From an uncultured Eubacteriales bacterium (lineage in GTDB: Bacteria > Bacillota > Clostridia > Peptostreptococcales > Anaerovoracaceae), in NCBI GenBank assembly GCA_900318105.1, contig ONJG01000001.1, forward strand, positions 18,309-82,308: a DNA stretch of 64,000 nucleotides, read 5' to 3'. Of this stretch, positions 7,981 through 16,214 are shown piece after piece. The notes under the pieces are model-generated. The model did no database searches and was not told the DNA's origin. It worked only from the letters and a program-made list of their open reading frames with translations. The translations under genes and the position numbers were made by a program. How positions within the stretch are numbered: the first letter of the stretch is position 1; the number at the start of each line of letters is the position of its first letter.

Positions 7981-8940
7981 AAAGATAGATTCGGCAGGGA
8001 AATTGAATATATGAGGATCTCGATCACCGACAGATGCAATCTGAGGTGCACTTACTGCATGCCGGAAGAAGGCATCGAAAAGGTGGACAGAAGCGAGATT
8101 TTAAGAGAAGACGAAATCCTGCGCATATGCCGGATTGCGACGGGACTCGGAATTAAGAAATTCAAGATAACGGGCGGAGAGCCCCTGGTCAGAGGTTGCT
8201 GCAAGGGGCTCGTCAGAAAGATAAAAGAGCTCCCGGGCTGTGAGCAGGTCACAATGACTACCAACGGTCAGCTTCTGGCTGAAAACCTGGACGAGCTGGC
8301 AGATGCAGGGATTGATGGAATCAATATCAGCATGGATACACTAAGAGAAGACAGGTACAGGCAGATTACAAGAACAGGGGATTTGAAGAGGCCCCTCGAT
8401 GCCATAGACGCATGCATGAAAAGAGGCATAAAGACAAAGATAAACTGCCTTCTTCAGCGGGGAGTTAACGACGACGAGATAACGGATCTTGCGGAGTTTG
8501 CCCTGGGAAGAGGAATAGATATCAGGTTTATAGAGCTGATGCCCATAGGATTTGCCGATGAGGATAAGTGCGTCGGGTCGGATGAGGTTATGGATGTGCT
8601 CAGAAGGGCATATCCGGAAATAGAGCCGGACAGCAGCACGCATGGAAACGGACCCGCGGTTTATTACAGAGTGCCCGGCAGGAGCGGAGGCATAGGGCTC
8701 ATCAGCTCAATCCACGGAAGATTTTGCTCAGGCTGCAACAGGATAAGGCTCACATCCATGGGATTTGTAAAGCCATGTCTTTGCTACGATGACGGCATCA
8801 ATCTGAAACCATATCTGGCAGGAACTGATAATGAACTGGCCGAAGAGCTTTCGAAGGCAGTGCAGAATAAACCAAAACAGCATTGCTTTGAGAACGTATC
8901 TGCGGTTGACCATCACGCGATGGCGGAAATCGGAGGATAG
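7978..8940 (+). CDS. moaA: GTP 3',8-cyclase, first step of molybdopterin synthesis
   Basis: A 320-residue radical-SAM enzyme that, with MoaC, converts GTP to cyclic pyranopterin monophosphate. The N-terminal cluster motif CNLRCTYC has Cys20, Cys24 and Cys27; the C-terminal second cluster uses Cys250, Cys253 and Cys267; and the catalytic GG tail is the last two residues. The start is GTG 7978, supported by AAAAGG about 5-8 nt upstream and by the DRFGREIEYMRIS alignment. Its partner moaC lies 6 kb away at 14936. Confidence 0.96.
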   Translation: MKDRFGREIEYMRISITDRCNLRCTYCMPEEGIEKVDRSEILREDEILRICRIATGLGIKKFKITGGEPLVRGCCKGLVRKIKELPGCEQVTMTTNGQLLAENLDELADAGIDGINISMDTLREDRYRQITRTGDLKRPLDAIDACMKRGIKTKINCLLQRGVNDDEITDLAEFALGRGIDIRFIELMPIGFADEDKCVGSDEVMDVLRRAYPEIEPDSSTHGNGPAVYYRVPGRSGGIGLISSIHGRFCSGCNRIRLTSMGFVKPCLCYDDGINLKPYLAGTDNELAEELSKAVQNKPKQHCFENVSAVDHHAMAEIGG

Positions 8941-8943
8941 ATT

Positions 8944-9885
8944 ATGAAGACGAGCGGCAAAGTAGTGGCCGTATGCACCAGTGAAAAAAAGGGAACGCTG
9001 AAAGAGAAGCGGGATTCTGTCAGGCTTGTAAAAGACCACGGAATCGATGGCGATGCCCACGCGGGAAGCTGGCACAGACAGGTCAGTCTGCTTTCGGCTG
9101 AGAGCATAGATGCTTTTCGTGCAAAGGGTGCCGATGTGTCCTATGGGGCATTCGGAGAAAATATCATAACAGAGGGACTGGACCTTAGCTCTCTTCCTGT
9201 AGGCACGAGGCTCAGAACAGGAGACGCAGTTCTGGAGCTGACACAGATAGGAAAGGAATGCCATACAAGCTGCGCCATACGTGAGCAGACAGGAGATTGC
9301 ATCATGCCGAGAGAAGGCGTATTCACCAGGGTCCTGGAAGGCGGCACCGTAAAGCCGGGTGATGTGATTGAAGTGACGGAAGCCGGTCCGGGCAGCGCCT
9401 TTACGGCAGCATGGATAACGCTCTCGGACAAGGGAGCCGCGGGAGAAAGAGAGGACAAAAGCGGACCTCTTATCGGAGAGATTCTGTCCGAAGCCGGATA
9501 CAATGTCGTTGATGGCATTTTGATACCTGACGATCCTGAGCGCCTCAAGGCAGAACTCATAAATCTCGCAGACAGGAGGCAGGTGAATGTCGTATTTACA
9601 ACGGGAGGCACAGGATTTTCGCCGAGGGATCTGACGCCTGAGGCCACTGAAGAGGTCTGCGACAGGATGACGCCGGGAATATCGGAGGCCATAAGAGCAT
9701 ATTCGATGACCAAGACACCGAAGGCCATGCTCTCAAGAGCGGCAGCCGGAATGAGAGGAAAGACTCTGATCGTCAATCTCCCGGGGAGCCCCAAGGCAGT
9801 AAGGGAATGCCTTGAATTTGTACTTCCGCCGCTCGAGCACGGACTTGAGATAATGCTCGAAAGGACAGGAGATTGTGCATGCTGA
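8944..9885 (+). CDS. MOSC domain fused to MogA-type molybdopterin adenylyltransferase
   Basis: A 313-residue fusion. Residues about 1-145 are a MOSC domain (DGDAHAGSWHRQVSLLS, GAFGENI, and IGKECHTSCAI with its conserved Cys), a sulfur-carrier fold linked to cofactor sulfuration. Residues about 150-310 are MogA/MoaB-like (ITLSDKGAAGEREDKSGP, TTGGTGFSPRD, NLPGSPKAV), which adenylylates molybdopterin before MoeA. The fusion links adenylylation and cofactor sulfur handling in one polypeptide. It starts 3 nt after moaA and ends the first molybdenum operon; a terminator follows. Confidence 0.92.
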   Translation: MKTSGKVVAVCTSEKKGTLKEKRDSVRLVKDHGIDGDAHAGSWHRQVSLLSAESIDAFRAKGADVSYGAFGENIITEGLDLSSLPVGTRLRTGDAVLELTQIGKECHTSCAIREQTGDCIMPREGVFTRVLEGGTVKPGDVIEVTEAGPGSAFTAAWITLSDKGAAGEREDKSGPLIGEILSEAGYNVVDGILIPDDPERLKAELINLADRRQVNVVFTTGGTGFSPRDLTPEATEEVCDRMTPGISEAIRAYSMTKTPKAMLSRAAAGMRGKTLIVNLPGSPKAVRECLEFVLPPLEHGLEIMLERTGDCAC

Positions 9886-9903
9886 TTAAATGCAGATAAT
9901 AAT

Positions 9904-9926
9904 GCCCTCTGCATAAGAGGGCTTAT
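9904..9926 (+). terminator. Intrinsic terminator after the MOSC-MogA gene
   Basis: GCCCTCT (9904-9910) pairs with AGAGGGC (9916-9922), with TTATTAT after it. Only 12 bp separate it from the modA operator. Confidence 0.75.
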
Positions 9927-9937
9927 TATACACAAAG

Positions 9938-9961
9938 CGAATCGTTTTTAAAAACAATTCG
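9938..9961. promoter_or_regulatory. Palindromic operator upstream of modABC
   Basis: Arms CGAATCGTTTT and AAAACAATTCG around a 2-bp centre, 24 bp in all, with one arm mismatch. Length, centre and arms equal those at 5290-5313 before modE. Paired placement before regulator/cofactor genes and before the molybdate transporter is what a molybdate-responsive repressor site would show. Confidence 0.8.
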
Positions 9962-10010
9962 ATGCATGTTATTTCAATTTTCTCCCGACGGAGAACAGAA
10001 AGGAAAACAA

Positions 10011-10880
10011 ATGATGAAAAAGAAACTACTGGCTATTGCAATGATGATTATGACTGTGTTTGCTCTTACGGCATGCGGGGGCGGTTCTTCCGAACCTGCT
10101 GAGACGGAAGAGCCGGCAGAGACAGAAAGTGTAAGTGTAAACGTGTTTGCCGCGGCATCACTTACCGCTGTAATGGAGGAGTTCGAGGCTTCATTTGAGG
10201 AAGCGAATCCGGGAGTGGATATCGTAATAAATGCTGACAGCTCAGGAGCACTTCTTACTCAGATTCAGGAAGGAGCTCCCTGCGATGTATTCTTCAGCGC
10301 AGCACAGAAACAGATGGATGAACTTGAGACTGCCGGTATGGTTGTCGACGGAACAAGGACCAATGTAGTAAACAACCAACTTGTTGTAGTTACGCAGCCT
10401 GATTCCGATACCGCCGTAACAGGCCTTGCAAACATCGGAAGCGCAAAGAGCATCGCTCTTGCAGACGGAAGCGTACCTGTAGGCAAGTACACAAGGCAGG
10501 CCATGATCAAGCTCGGTCTTCTCAATGAAGTTGAGGATCCTGCGACAATCACGACTGCTGAGGTGTCTGAGCAGCTCGGAGGAGTTGAGATCAGCGAGCA
10601 GGGCAATGTAAGCAAGGTTCTCTCCGCTGTTGAGGAGGGTTCCTGCGAAGTAGGAACAACATATCTCTCCGATACAATCGGACACGAAGATAACATCAAG
10701 ATTATTGAGACTGTCGGCTATGATGTGACAGGCGATATCATCTATCCTGTGGCTCAGATTACAAACCAGGATGCAGATGATGCTGAGTCTCAGGCTGCGG
10801 CTGACTTCATATCATTCATCACAAATGATGATGCCAAGGCCGTATATCAGAAGTTCGGATTTGATACAGACGTGGAGTAG
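10011..10880 (+). CDS. modA: Molybdate ABC transporter substrate-binding lipoprotein
   Basis: A 289-residue extracellular molybdate-binding protein. The signal peptide ends in lipobox LTAC with lipidated Cys22, then an acidic Glu/Pro/Thr linker to about residue 40. ModA motifs follow: VNVFAAASLTAVMEE, NADSSGALLTQI and GAPCDVFFSA. ATG 10011 (or 10014) is chosen because AAAGGA lies 6-7 nt upstream and the lipoprotein signal then begins cleanly; the upstream frame from 9966 lies over the operator. modB and modC follow. Confidence 0.95.
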   Translation: MMKKKLLAIAMMIMTVFALTACGGGSSEPAETEEPAETESVSVNVFAAASLTAVMEEFEASFEEANPGVDIVINADSSGALLTQIQEGAPCDVFFSAAQKQMDELETAGMVVDGTRTNVVNNQLVVVTQPDSDTAVTGLANIGSAKSIALADGSVPVGKYTRQAMIKLGLLNEVEDPATITTAEVSEQLGGVEISEQGNVSKVLSAVEEGSCEVGTTYLSDTIGHEDNIKIIETVGYDVTGDIIYPVAQITNQDADDAESQAAADFISFITNDDAKAVYQKFGFDTDVE

Positions 10881-10905
10881 CTCTTAATGCTAAAATAAAT
10901 ACGCT

Positions 10906-11610
10906 ATGGGCAGCATGATTGAACTGGCGGCAAAACTTGACTGGAGTCCGCTCTGGATATCCCTGAAGACCGGGGTTGTAGCGACGATAATATCGTTCTT
11001 CCTCGGCCTTTGGGCTGCCCGGAAAGTGATAAAGAGGGATTACAGGGCCAAATCCGTTATTGACGGCATACTGACGCTTCCGATGGTGCTGCCGCCCACG
11101 GTCGCAGGATTTTTCCTCCTCCTCATATTCAGCAGGCGAAGGACCTTCGGAATCTTTTTAAACGACACATTCAATATTCAGGTGGTCCACACATGGCTCG
11201 GCTGCATACTGGCTGCCACGGTCATAGCATTTCCTCTCATGTACAGAAATGCGAGAGCGGCGTTTGAACAGATCGATGCGAATCTCGTATATGCCGGGAG
11301 GACTCTCGGCATGTCTGAACTTGCCATCTTCTGGCGTATCGTCGTACCCACGGCGGGGCCCGGAATTGCAAGCGGCACCATACTCACATTTGCAAGGGCG
11401 ATGGGTGAGTACGGAGCGACATCCATGCTTGCGGGCAATATCCCGGGCAAGACCGGGACGGTATCACAAAGAATTGCCATGGTGATTCAAGACGGCGACT
11501 ACATGACGGCCGGGTTCTGGGTCATTGTGGTGCTTTTAATTGCATTTGCCATGGTGTTTGCCATCAACATAATCACCGGCAGACATATGAAGAATATAAA
11601 GAAATGGTAG
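10906..11610 (+). CDS. modB: Molybdate ABC transporter permease
   Basis: A 234-residue inner-membrane permease with about five to six hydrophobic spans. The cytoplasmic EAA-type loop is visible as GRTLGMSELAIFWRIVVPTAGPGI, followed by ARAMGEYGATSML, the gate-region signature of ModB. LPMVLPPTVAGFFLL is also typical of the family. The start ATG 10906 has a poor ribosome site; ATG 10915 is an alternative. modC begins 4 nt after the stop. Confidence 0.94.
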   Translation: MGSMIELAAKLDWSPLWISLKTGVVATIISFFLGLWAARKVIKRDYRAKSVIDGILTLPMVLPPTVAGFFLLLIFSRRRTFGIFLNDTFNIQVVHTWLGCILAATVIAFPLMYRNARAAFEQIDANLVYAGRTLGMSELAIFWRIVVPTAGPGIASGTILTFARAMGEYGATSMLAGNIPGKTGTVSQRIAMVIQDGDYMTAGFWVIVVLLIAFAMVFAINIITGRHMKNIKKW

Positions 11611-11614
11611 GCGG

Positions 11615-12664
11615 ATGAGCAGACTGTATGCTGATATCCACAAAAGAATAGCGGATTTTGAACTTGATGTCCTGATAGAGTCAGATGCAAGTCGCATCGG
11701 GATTTTGGGTGCGTCGGGCTCGGGAAAGAGCATGACTCTCAGGAGCATAGCAGGCATTGAGGACGGCGTGAGCGGCCGAATCGAGGTAAACGGACGGAGG
11801 CTTCTGGATGCGGCTGAAAAGCTGAACCTCAGGCCGCAGAAGAGAAACGTGGGCTATATGTTTCAGAATTATGCTCTTTTTCCGACCATGAGCGTGCTGG
11901 AAAATGTGATGGCGGGGCTTAAGGGCAGCAGGGAAGAAAACAGGAGCAAGGCCCTTGAGATGCTTTCAAGGTTTGATATGGATGCTTATGCAGAGAGGAT
12001 ACCGGGAGAACTCTCCGGCGGGCAGCAGCAGAGAGTTGCGCTTGCGCGCATAATGGTGACGGAGCCGGAGCTTATACTGCTCGATGAGCCGTTCGCCGCG
12101 CTTGACGGACACCTGAGAGATCATATGCAGGTGGAGATGCTGGAGATGCTGGAGGATTACCCGGGGCAGGTCATCATGGTCTCGCACTCAAGGGATGAAC
12201 TGTACAGGTTCAGCGAGGAGCTCTTTGTGCTGTCGGGAGGAAAGATCCTCAAGCACGGAGAGACAAAGGATGTTTTCGGAAATCCGGAGCATGAAGAGGT
12301 GGCCCGCCTGACAGGATGCAAGAACTTTGCAGAGGTAACAGTGAAGGACAAACACACACTTGAGATTCCTGACTGGGGTGTGACGCTTGCCCTGAAGAGA
12401 GAAATACCGGAGGGCACGAAGAGCATAGGCTACCGCGCCCATTATTTCGAGCCGGTCTGGGGTGATAAACAGGAGGGCTGCATAAAGTTCGATCTAGCGA
12501 GAGTGGACGATCTGCCGTTTGAGAAGAATTACTACATAAGACCAGAGGGAGCCGGTGATCTCATATGCTGGTTTGTGCAGTCCGATCAGCAGAGAAATAT
12601 AGATGAGAGAGGGCACCCGGACTATCTCAGGCTGAGCGAAAGTGCTATACTGTTTTTAAGATAA
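11615..12664 (+). CDS. modC: Molybdate ABC transporter ATP-binding protein
   Basis: A 349-residue ATPase energising ModAB. It shows Walker A GASGSGKS at about residues 30-37, the ABC signature LSGGQQQRVALARI and Walker B LILLDEPFAALD. The C-terminal ~120 residues, in the position of the ModC regulatory TOBE domain, look diverged, so cytoplasmic molybdate sensing here is uncertain. It is the last gene of modABC; a 40-bp gap separates it from the AIM24-like gene. Confidence 0.93.
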   Translation: MSRLYADIHKRIADFELDVLIESDASRIGILGASGSGKSMTLRSIAGIEDGVSGRIEVNGRRLLDAAEKLNLRPQKRNVGYMFQNYALFPTMSVLENVMAGLKGSREENRSKALEMLSRFDMDAYAERIPGELSGGQQQRVALARIMVTEPELILLDEPFAALDGHLRDHMQVEMLEMLEDYPGQVIMVSHSRDELYRFSEELFVLSGGKILKHGETKDVFGNPEHEEVARLTGCKNFAEVTVKDKHTLEIPDWGVTLALKREIPEGTKSIGYRAHYFEPVWGDKQEGCIKFDLARVDDLPFEKNYYIRPEGAGDLICWFVQSDQQRNIDERGHPDYLRLSESAILFLR

Positions 12665-12704
12665 CAACTCATTTATAAGCGTCGCATTATGAAAGGAGTA
12701 TGTC

Positions 12705-13391
12705 ATGAAGTATGAAATAGTCGGTGAGAATTTTCCTGCCGTAAGATGCCATCTCGTTCAGGGAGAGTCCATGAAATGTGAAGGCGGAAGCATGGCATGG
12801 ATGGATGACGAAATATCAATGAAGACCGAAGGCGGAGGCGGAATAGGAAAAGCATTTGGCCGCATGTTTTCGGGAGAGAGCATATTCTTTAATCACTACA
12901 CCTGCGAAGGCAGTGAGGGTGAGGTAGTATTCTCATCTTCGTATCCCGGAAAGATAGTTCCGATTGAACTTCATGCAGGGCAGTCGATTATCGCTCAGAA
13001 GCATGCTTTCCTTGCTGCCACAGAGGGCGTGAATGTGGAGGTTCACTTCAAAAAGAGCCTCGGAAAAGGCCTGTTCGGCGGACTTGGATTCATCATGCAG
13101 AAGTTCAGCGGAGAGGGAGTGGTATTCCTCGAAATAGACGGAGCAGCGGTGGAATATAAGCTGGAGGCAGGAGACGTTAAATTGATAGACGCACCTCATC
13201 TGGCTATTATGGACAGCACATGCACCATGGACCTTGAGAAAATCAGCGGAGCCAAGAATGTTCTCCTCGGAGGCGAAGGGCTCTTCAACACCAAGGTGAC
13301 CGGACCGGGAAGAATCTGGGTTCAGACCATGCCTGTTGCGAACCTCGCCATGAATCTCTACCAGTACATGCCTCAGGGCGGAGGAGATTGA
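12705..13391 (+). CDS. AIM24/TIGR00266-family protein
   Basis: A 228-residue soluble beta-rich protein of the AIM24 family. Recognisable segments are GGSMAWMDDEI near residue 28, a GGGGIGKAFGRMFSGES glycine patch, PGKIVPIEL, and a C-terminal GPGRIWVQTMP. Biochemical function is not established in bacteria; the yeast namesake is mitochondrial. AAAGGAG precedes the ATG. It sits between modC and a PP2C phosphatase gene (13 bp gap), so it may share a transcript; a link to molybdenum is not shown by sequence. Confidence 0.88.
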   Translation: MKYEIVGENFPAVRCHLVQGESMKCEGGSMAWMDDEISMKTEGGGGIGKAFGRMFSGESIFFNHYTCEGSEGEVVFSSSYPGKIVPIELHAGQSIIAQKHAFLAATEGVNVEVHFKKSLGKGLFGGLGFIMQKFSGEGVVFLEIDGAAVEYKLEAGDVKLIDAPHLAIMDSTCTMDLEKISGAKNVLLGGEGLFNTKVTGPGRIWVQTMPVANLAMNLYQYMPQGGGD

Positions 13392-13404
13392 TAAAAGGGG
13401 AAAT

Positions 13405-14943
13405 ATGATAAAGAAGTATAAAGATTACAGTCTTAAAATAGGGCTGATATTTACAGTTGCATCCGCTGTGTTTTCGTTTGTGATGACATGGCTGATATAT
13501 GCTGATGCAGCAACGATCGGAAGGATTGCGGATAATTTGTATGACTGCGGTGTGGATGCGATTGGAACATTTATCTGCGCGGCGCTGTTTTACGGAACGA
13601 TGAGGCAGGACGGGGAAGGAACCATGGAGTTCAGGTCACTGAATGTCATGGTAAGTGCCAATTTTGTTCTGAACTTTCTGATGTATTACACAGTAAGGAT
13701 ACCGGAATATAACGGATTCACTTTTACATTTATCCTGCTGAACAAACTGCTCGATCTGGGTATTATATATTATTTTTATCAATATGTTAAAAAAACGCTA
13801 GGCTTTGAAGGCAGACTCGCCAGGTGGGCGGATAAGTTAATACCGGTTCTGCTTGTATTTGAAAACCTGGTGGTTTTATCCAATATCATAGGACCGACAA
13901 CGTTTTTTGTTAATGACAGCGGATCGTATCAGAACACAGGGGTTCCTCTGGCGGAGGATGTATTTCTCATCGTGACATCGCTCCTTACAACCATATTGAT
14001 TATCAGGAGCGAGAGCCCGCGCAGCCAGAAAATTGCCGCGCTGACATTCATCTTCCTGCCGCTTATTATCTTCCTGACAACCATGGGAGAGTACGGCAAC
14101 GCATCACAGTACGGAATGACACTGATGTCGCTTGTAATAATGTATTGCATCATCTTCAATTACAACAGCGGCAAACTCCAGGCCACACAGACAGAGCTCA
14201 ATATGGCTACGGAGATTCAGGCATCCATGCTTCCTTCAATCTTTCCGGCATTTCCGAACAGAGAAGAGTTCGACCTATATGCCAGCATGGATCCTGCGAA
14301 GGAAGTCGGCGGAGATTTCTATGACTTCTTCATGGTCGATGAAGATCATCTCGGAATTGTAATTGCAGACGTAAGCGGAAAGGGCGTGCCGGCAGCACTC
14401 TTTATGATGATATCCAAAACCGTGGTTCAGAACTATGCGATGCTCGGATTTGGTGCGGCCGAGACACTTAATAAGGCCAATGAAGCACTTTGCGCTCAGA
14501 ACAAGATGCAGATGTTCGTAACGACCTGGATAGGAATCCTGGAGCTTTCGACAGGTAAGATGACATGTGCGAGTGCCGGACATGAGTATCCTGCCGTTTA
14601 CCATGAAGGCAAATTTGAACTATTAAAGGATAAACACGGACTCGTGCTCGGAGGCATGGATGGTGCAAGATACAAGGAATATGATATCCGGCTTGATAAA
14701 GGCGACAAGATTTTCGTATATACCGATGGCGTGCCCGAGGCAACGAGTGCAAATACGGAGCTCTTTGGTACTGACAGGATGATCGATGCTCTTAACAAAA
14801 ACGCAGAGGCAAACCCGTATGATATTCTGAAAAATGTACGCGCAGCAGTTGATGATTTCGTGGGAGCAGCAGAGCAGTTTGACGACCTGACCATGCTCTG
14901 CCTCGAATACAGAGGACGCAAGGAGAAGCAGCGGCATGACTGA
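13405..14943 (+). CDS. Membrane-anchored SpoIIE-type PP2C phosphatase
   Basis: A 512-residue protein. Residues about 10-250 hold some seven hydrophobic spans, and residues about 285-505 a PP2C/SpoIIE serine phosphatase domain. Metal-binding acidic motifs are VGGDFYDFF, IADVSGKGVPAALF, YTDGVPEA and DDLTMLCL. The short linker motif EIQASMLPSIFP matches RsbU-like proteins that dephosphorylate anti-sigma-antagonists. No cognate STAS or anti-sigma gene is in the window. The last 8 bp overlap moaC, so the two are translationally coupled. A paralogue with a different sensor lies at 50273-52069. Confidence 0.9.
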   Translation: MIKKYKDYSLKIGLIFTVASAVFSFVMTWLIYADAATIGRIADNLYDCGVDAIGTFICAALFYGTMRQDGEGTMEFRSLNVMVSANFVLNFLMYYTVRIPEYNGFTFTFILLNKLLDLGIIYYFYQYVKKTLGFEGRLARWADKLIPVLLVFENLVVLSNIIGPTTFFVNDSGSYQNTGVPLAEDVFLIVTSLLTTILIIRSESPRSQKIAALTFIFLPLIIFLTTMGEYGNASQYGMTLMSLVIMYCIIFNYNSGKLQATQTELNMATEIQASMLPSIFPAFPNREEFDLYASMDPAKEVGGDFYDFFMVDEDHLGIVIADVSGKGVPAALFMMISKTVVQNYAMLGFGAAETLNKANEALCAQNKMQMFVTTWIGILELSTGKMTCASAGHEYPAVYHEGKFELLKDKHGLVLGGMDGARYKEYDIRLDKGDKIFVYTDGVPEATSANTELFGTDRMIDALNKNAEANPYDILKNVRAAVDDFVGAAEQFDDLTMLCLEYRGRKEKQRHD

Positions 14944-15409
14944 ATTCACTCATTTTGATGACAAGGGTAATGCGCATATGGTGGATGTGTCAGATAAGGA
15001 CGTGACGCGGAGGACTGCGGTGGCTGAGGGGACGATTACTCTGAGCCGCGAGGCCATGGATGCCGTTTTCGGAAGGAAGATTAAGAAAGGCGATGTGTTC
15101 ACGGTGGCACAGGTTGCCGGAATCATGGGAACCAAGCGCACATCGGATTTAATTCCCATGTGTCATCCCGTAGGACTTGAAAATGCATCGGTGGAATTTG
15201 ATGTCGATGAGAAAGCCTGCACGATAAAGGCTGTATGCACGGCTGTTTGCGACGGAAAGACCGGTGTTGAGATGGAGGCCCTTACCGGCGTATCTGTTGC
15301 TCTTCTTACCATCTATGACATGTGCAAGGCGCTGGATAAAAGAATGGTGATAAGTGATATCCATCTCGCCACTAAGGCAGGTGGAAAGAGCGGAGATTTT
15401 CAATTCTGA
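14936..15409 (+). CDS. moaC: Cyclic pyranopterin monophosphate synthase
   Basis: A 157-residue MoaC that completes the MoaA reaction. Signatures are MVDVSDKDVTRRTAVAEG near the start, the active-site LIPMCHPVGLE and VEMEALTGVSVALLTIYDMCKA. The length is normal. ATG 14936 lies inside the 3' end of the phosphatase gene (8-bp overlap), away from the moaA operon but in the same molybdenum block. moaD, moaE and mobA are not in the window. Confidence 0.96.
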   Translation: MTEFTHFDDKGNAHMVDVSDKDVTRRTAVAEGTITLSREAMDAVFGRKIKKGDVFTVAQVAGIMGTKRTSDLIPMCHPVGLENASVEFDVDEKACTIKAVCTAVCDGKTGVEMEALTGVSVALLTIYDMCKALDKRMVISDIHLATKAGGKSGDFQF

Positions 15410-15424
15410 AAAGGAGGGTGTTGC

Positions 15425-16003
15425 ATGAAGAAGAGTAGTAAGATTTTAAGCATGCTTATGATGCTTATGCTGATGCTGGCTCTTGCAGCATGCGTCAGCT
15501 GCAATTCTGCGGAAGAGCCTGCAGAAGAGCCTGCAGCTGAGGAGGAAGAACAGCAAGTCGGAATGCCCAACCCATGGAGTGATGTGGAAAGTGCCGAAGC
15601 AGCAGCAGAAGGCGCGGGAATCGACGGCTTTGAAGCTGCCGAGGGAACCACGATCAGCCTGGGAGAGGTTAAGGTCGAGCAGTACAGGTGCATGGACGGA
15701 ATGGCAGAGGCCAGGATTCCGATCGCCGCAGTGGATATGACCATCCGCAAGGGAAGACCCGATACGGCTCCCGAAGGAGACGGAGATATCTCCGGTGATT
15801 ATGGTGAATACAAGAATGAGTGGACACAGAACATCAAGGGACTCGAAGTGAAGTGCTACGGTAACAGGGAAGGTGAGTCCACAAAGACCATCTGGACATC
15901 CGGTGACTATGCATACTGCATAGTCGCGTACGGCGCAGGAGGAGATGAAGATTACGGCCTTAAGGCAGACGATCTGGATACTCTTGTAAATTCCATTCAG
16001 TAA
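15425..16003 (+). CDS. Predicted lipoprotein of unknown function
   Basis: A 192-residue protein with an N-terminal hydrophobic signal rich in Met/Leu and a lipobox ending ALAAC, then an acidic low-complexity Glu/Pro/Ala linker to about residue 45. The remainder is a globular domain (PWSDVESAEAAAEGAG, YGEYKNEWTQNIKGLEVKCYGN, YAYCIVAYGAG) that I do not recognise beyond a general resemblance to clostridial lipoproteins. It starts 16 nt after moaC behind AAGGAGG and ends before a terminator. Confidence 0.8.
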   Translation: MKKSSKILSMLMMLMLMLALAACVSCNSAEEPAEEPAAEEEEQQVGMPNPWSDVESAEAAAEGAGIDGFEAAEGTTISLGEVKVEQYRCMDGMAEARIPIAAVDMTIRKGRPDTAPEGDGDISGDYGEYKNEWTQNIKGLEVKCYGNREGESTKTIWTSGDYAYCIVAYGAGGDEDYGLKADDLDTLVNSIQ

Positions 16004-16042
16004 ACAATTATACGGAGTGCATTAAAGTATTAATATTGCAAG

Positions 16043-16072
16043 AAACACAGCTCACGGAGGGCTGTGTTTTTT
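16043..16072 (+). terminator. Intrinsic terminator after the lipoprotein gene
   Basis: AAACACAGC and GCTGTGTTT arms (about 16043-16069) with a following T-run. Confidence 0.85.
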
Positions 16073-16087
16073 ATGTTTCGATAAAAG

Positions 16088-16105
16088 AACAATAACGTTA
16101 TTGTT
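16088..16105. promoter_or_regulatory. Perfect 18-bp palindrome upstream of the alcohol dehydrogenase
   Basis: AACAATAACGTTATTGTT is fully self-complementary and lies 110 bp before the adh ATG. A second weaker inverted repeat, CTTGTT and AACAAG (16140-16159), follows. A promoter-like pair TTAACA (16152-16157) with TATTCT (16175-16180) at 17-bp spacing is plausible. The binding protein is unknown. Confidence 0.6.
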
Positions 16106-16214
16106 TTAACAATACCAAATTAGTACAATATAACCAGAACTTGTTATTTATTTAACAAGCGGACTATTTCTCTATATTCTCAATATAAACTGTAGCGATG
16201 AAAGGAGAACAATC

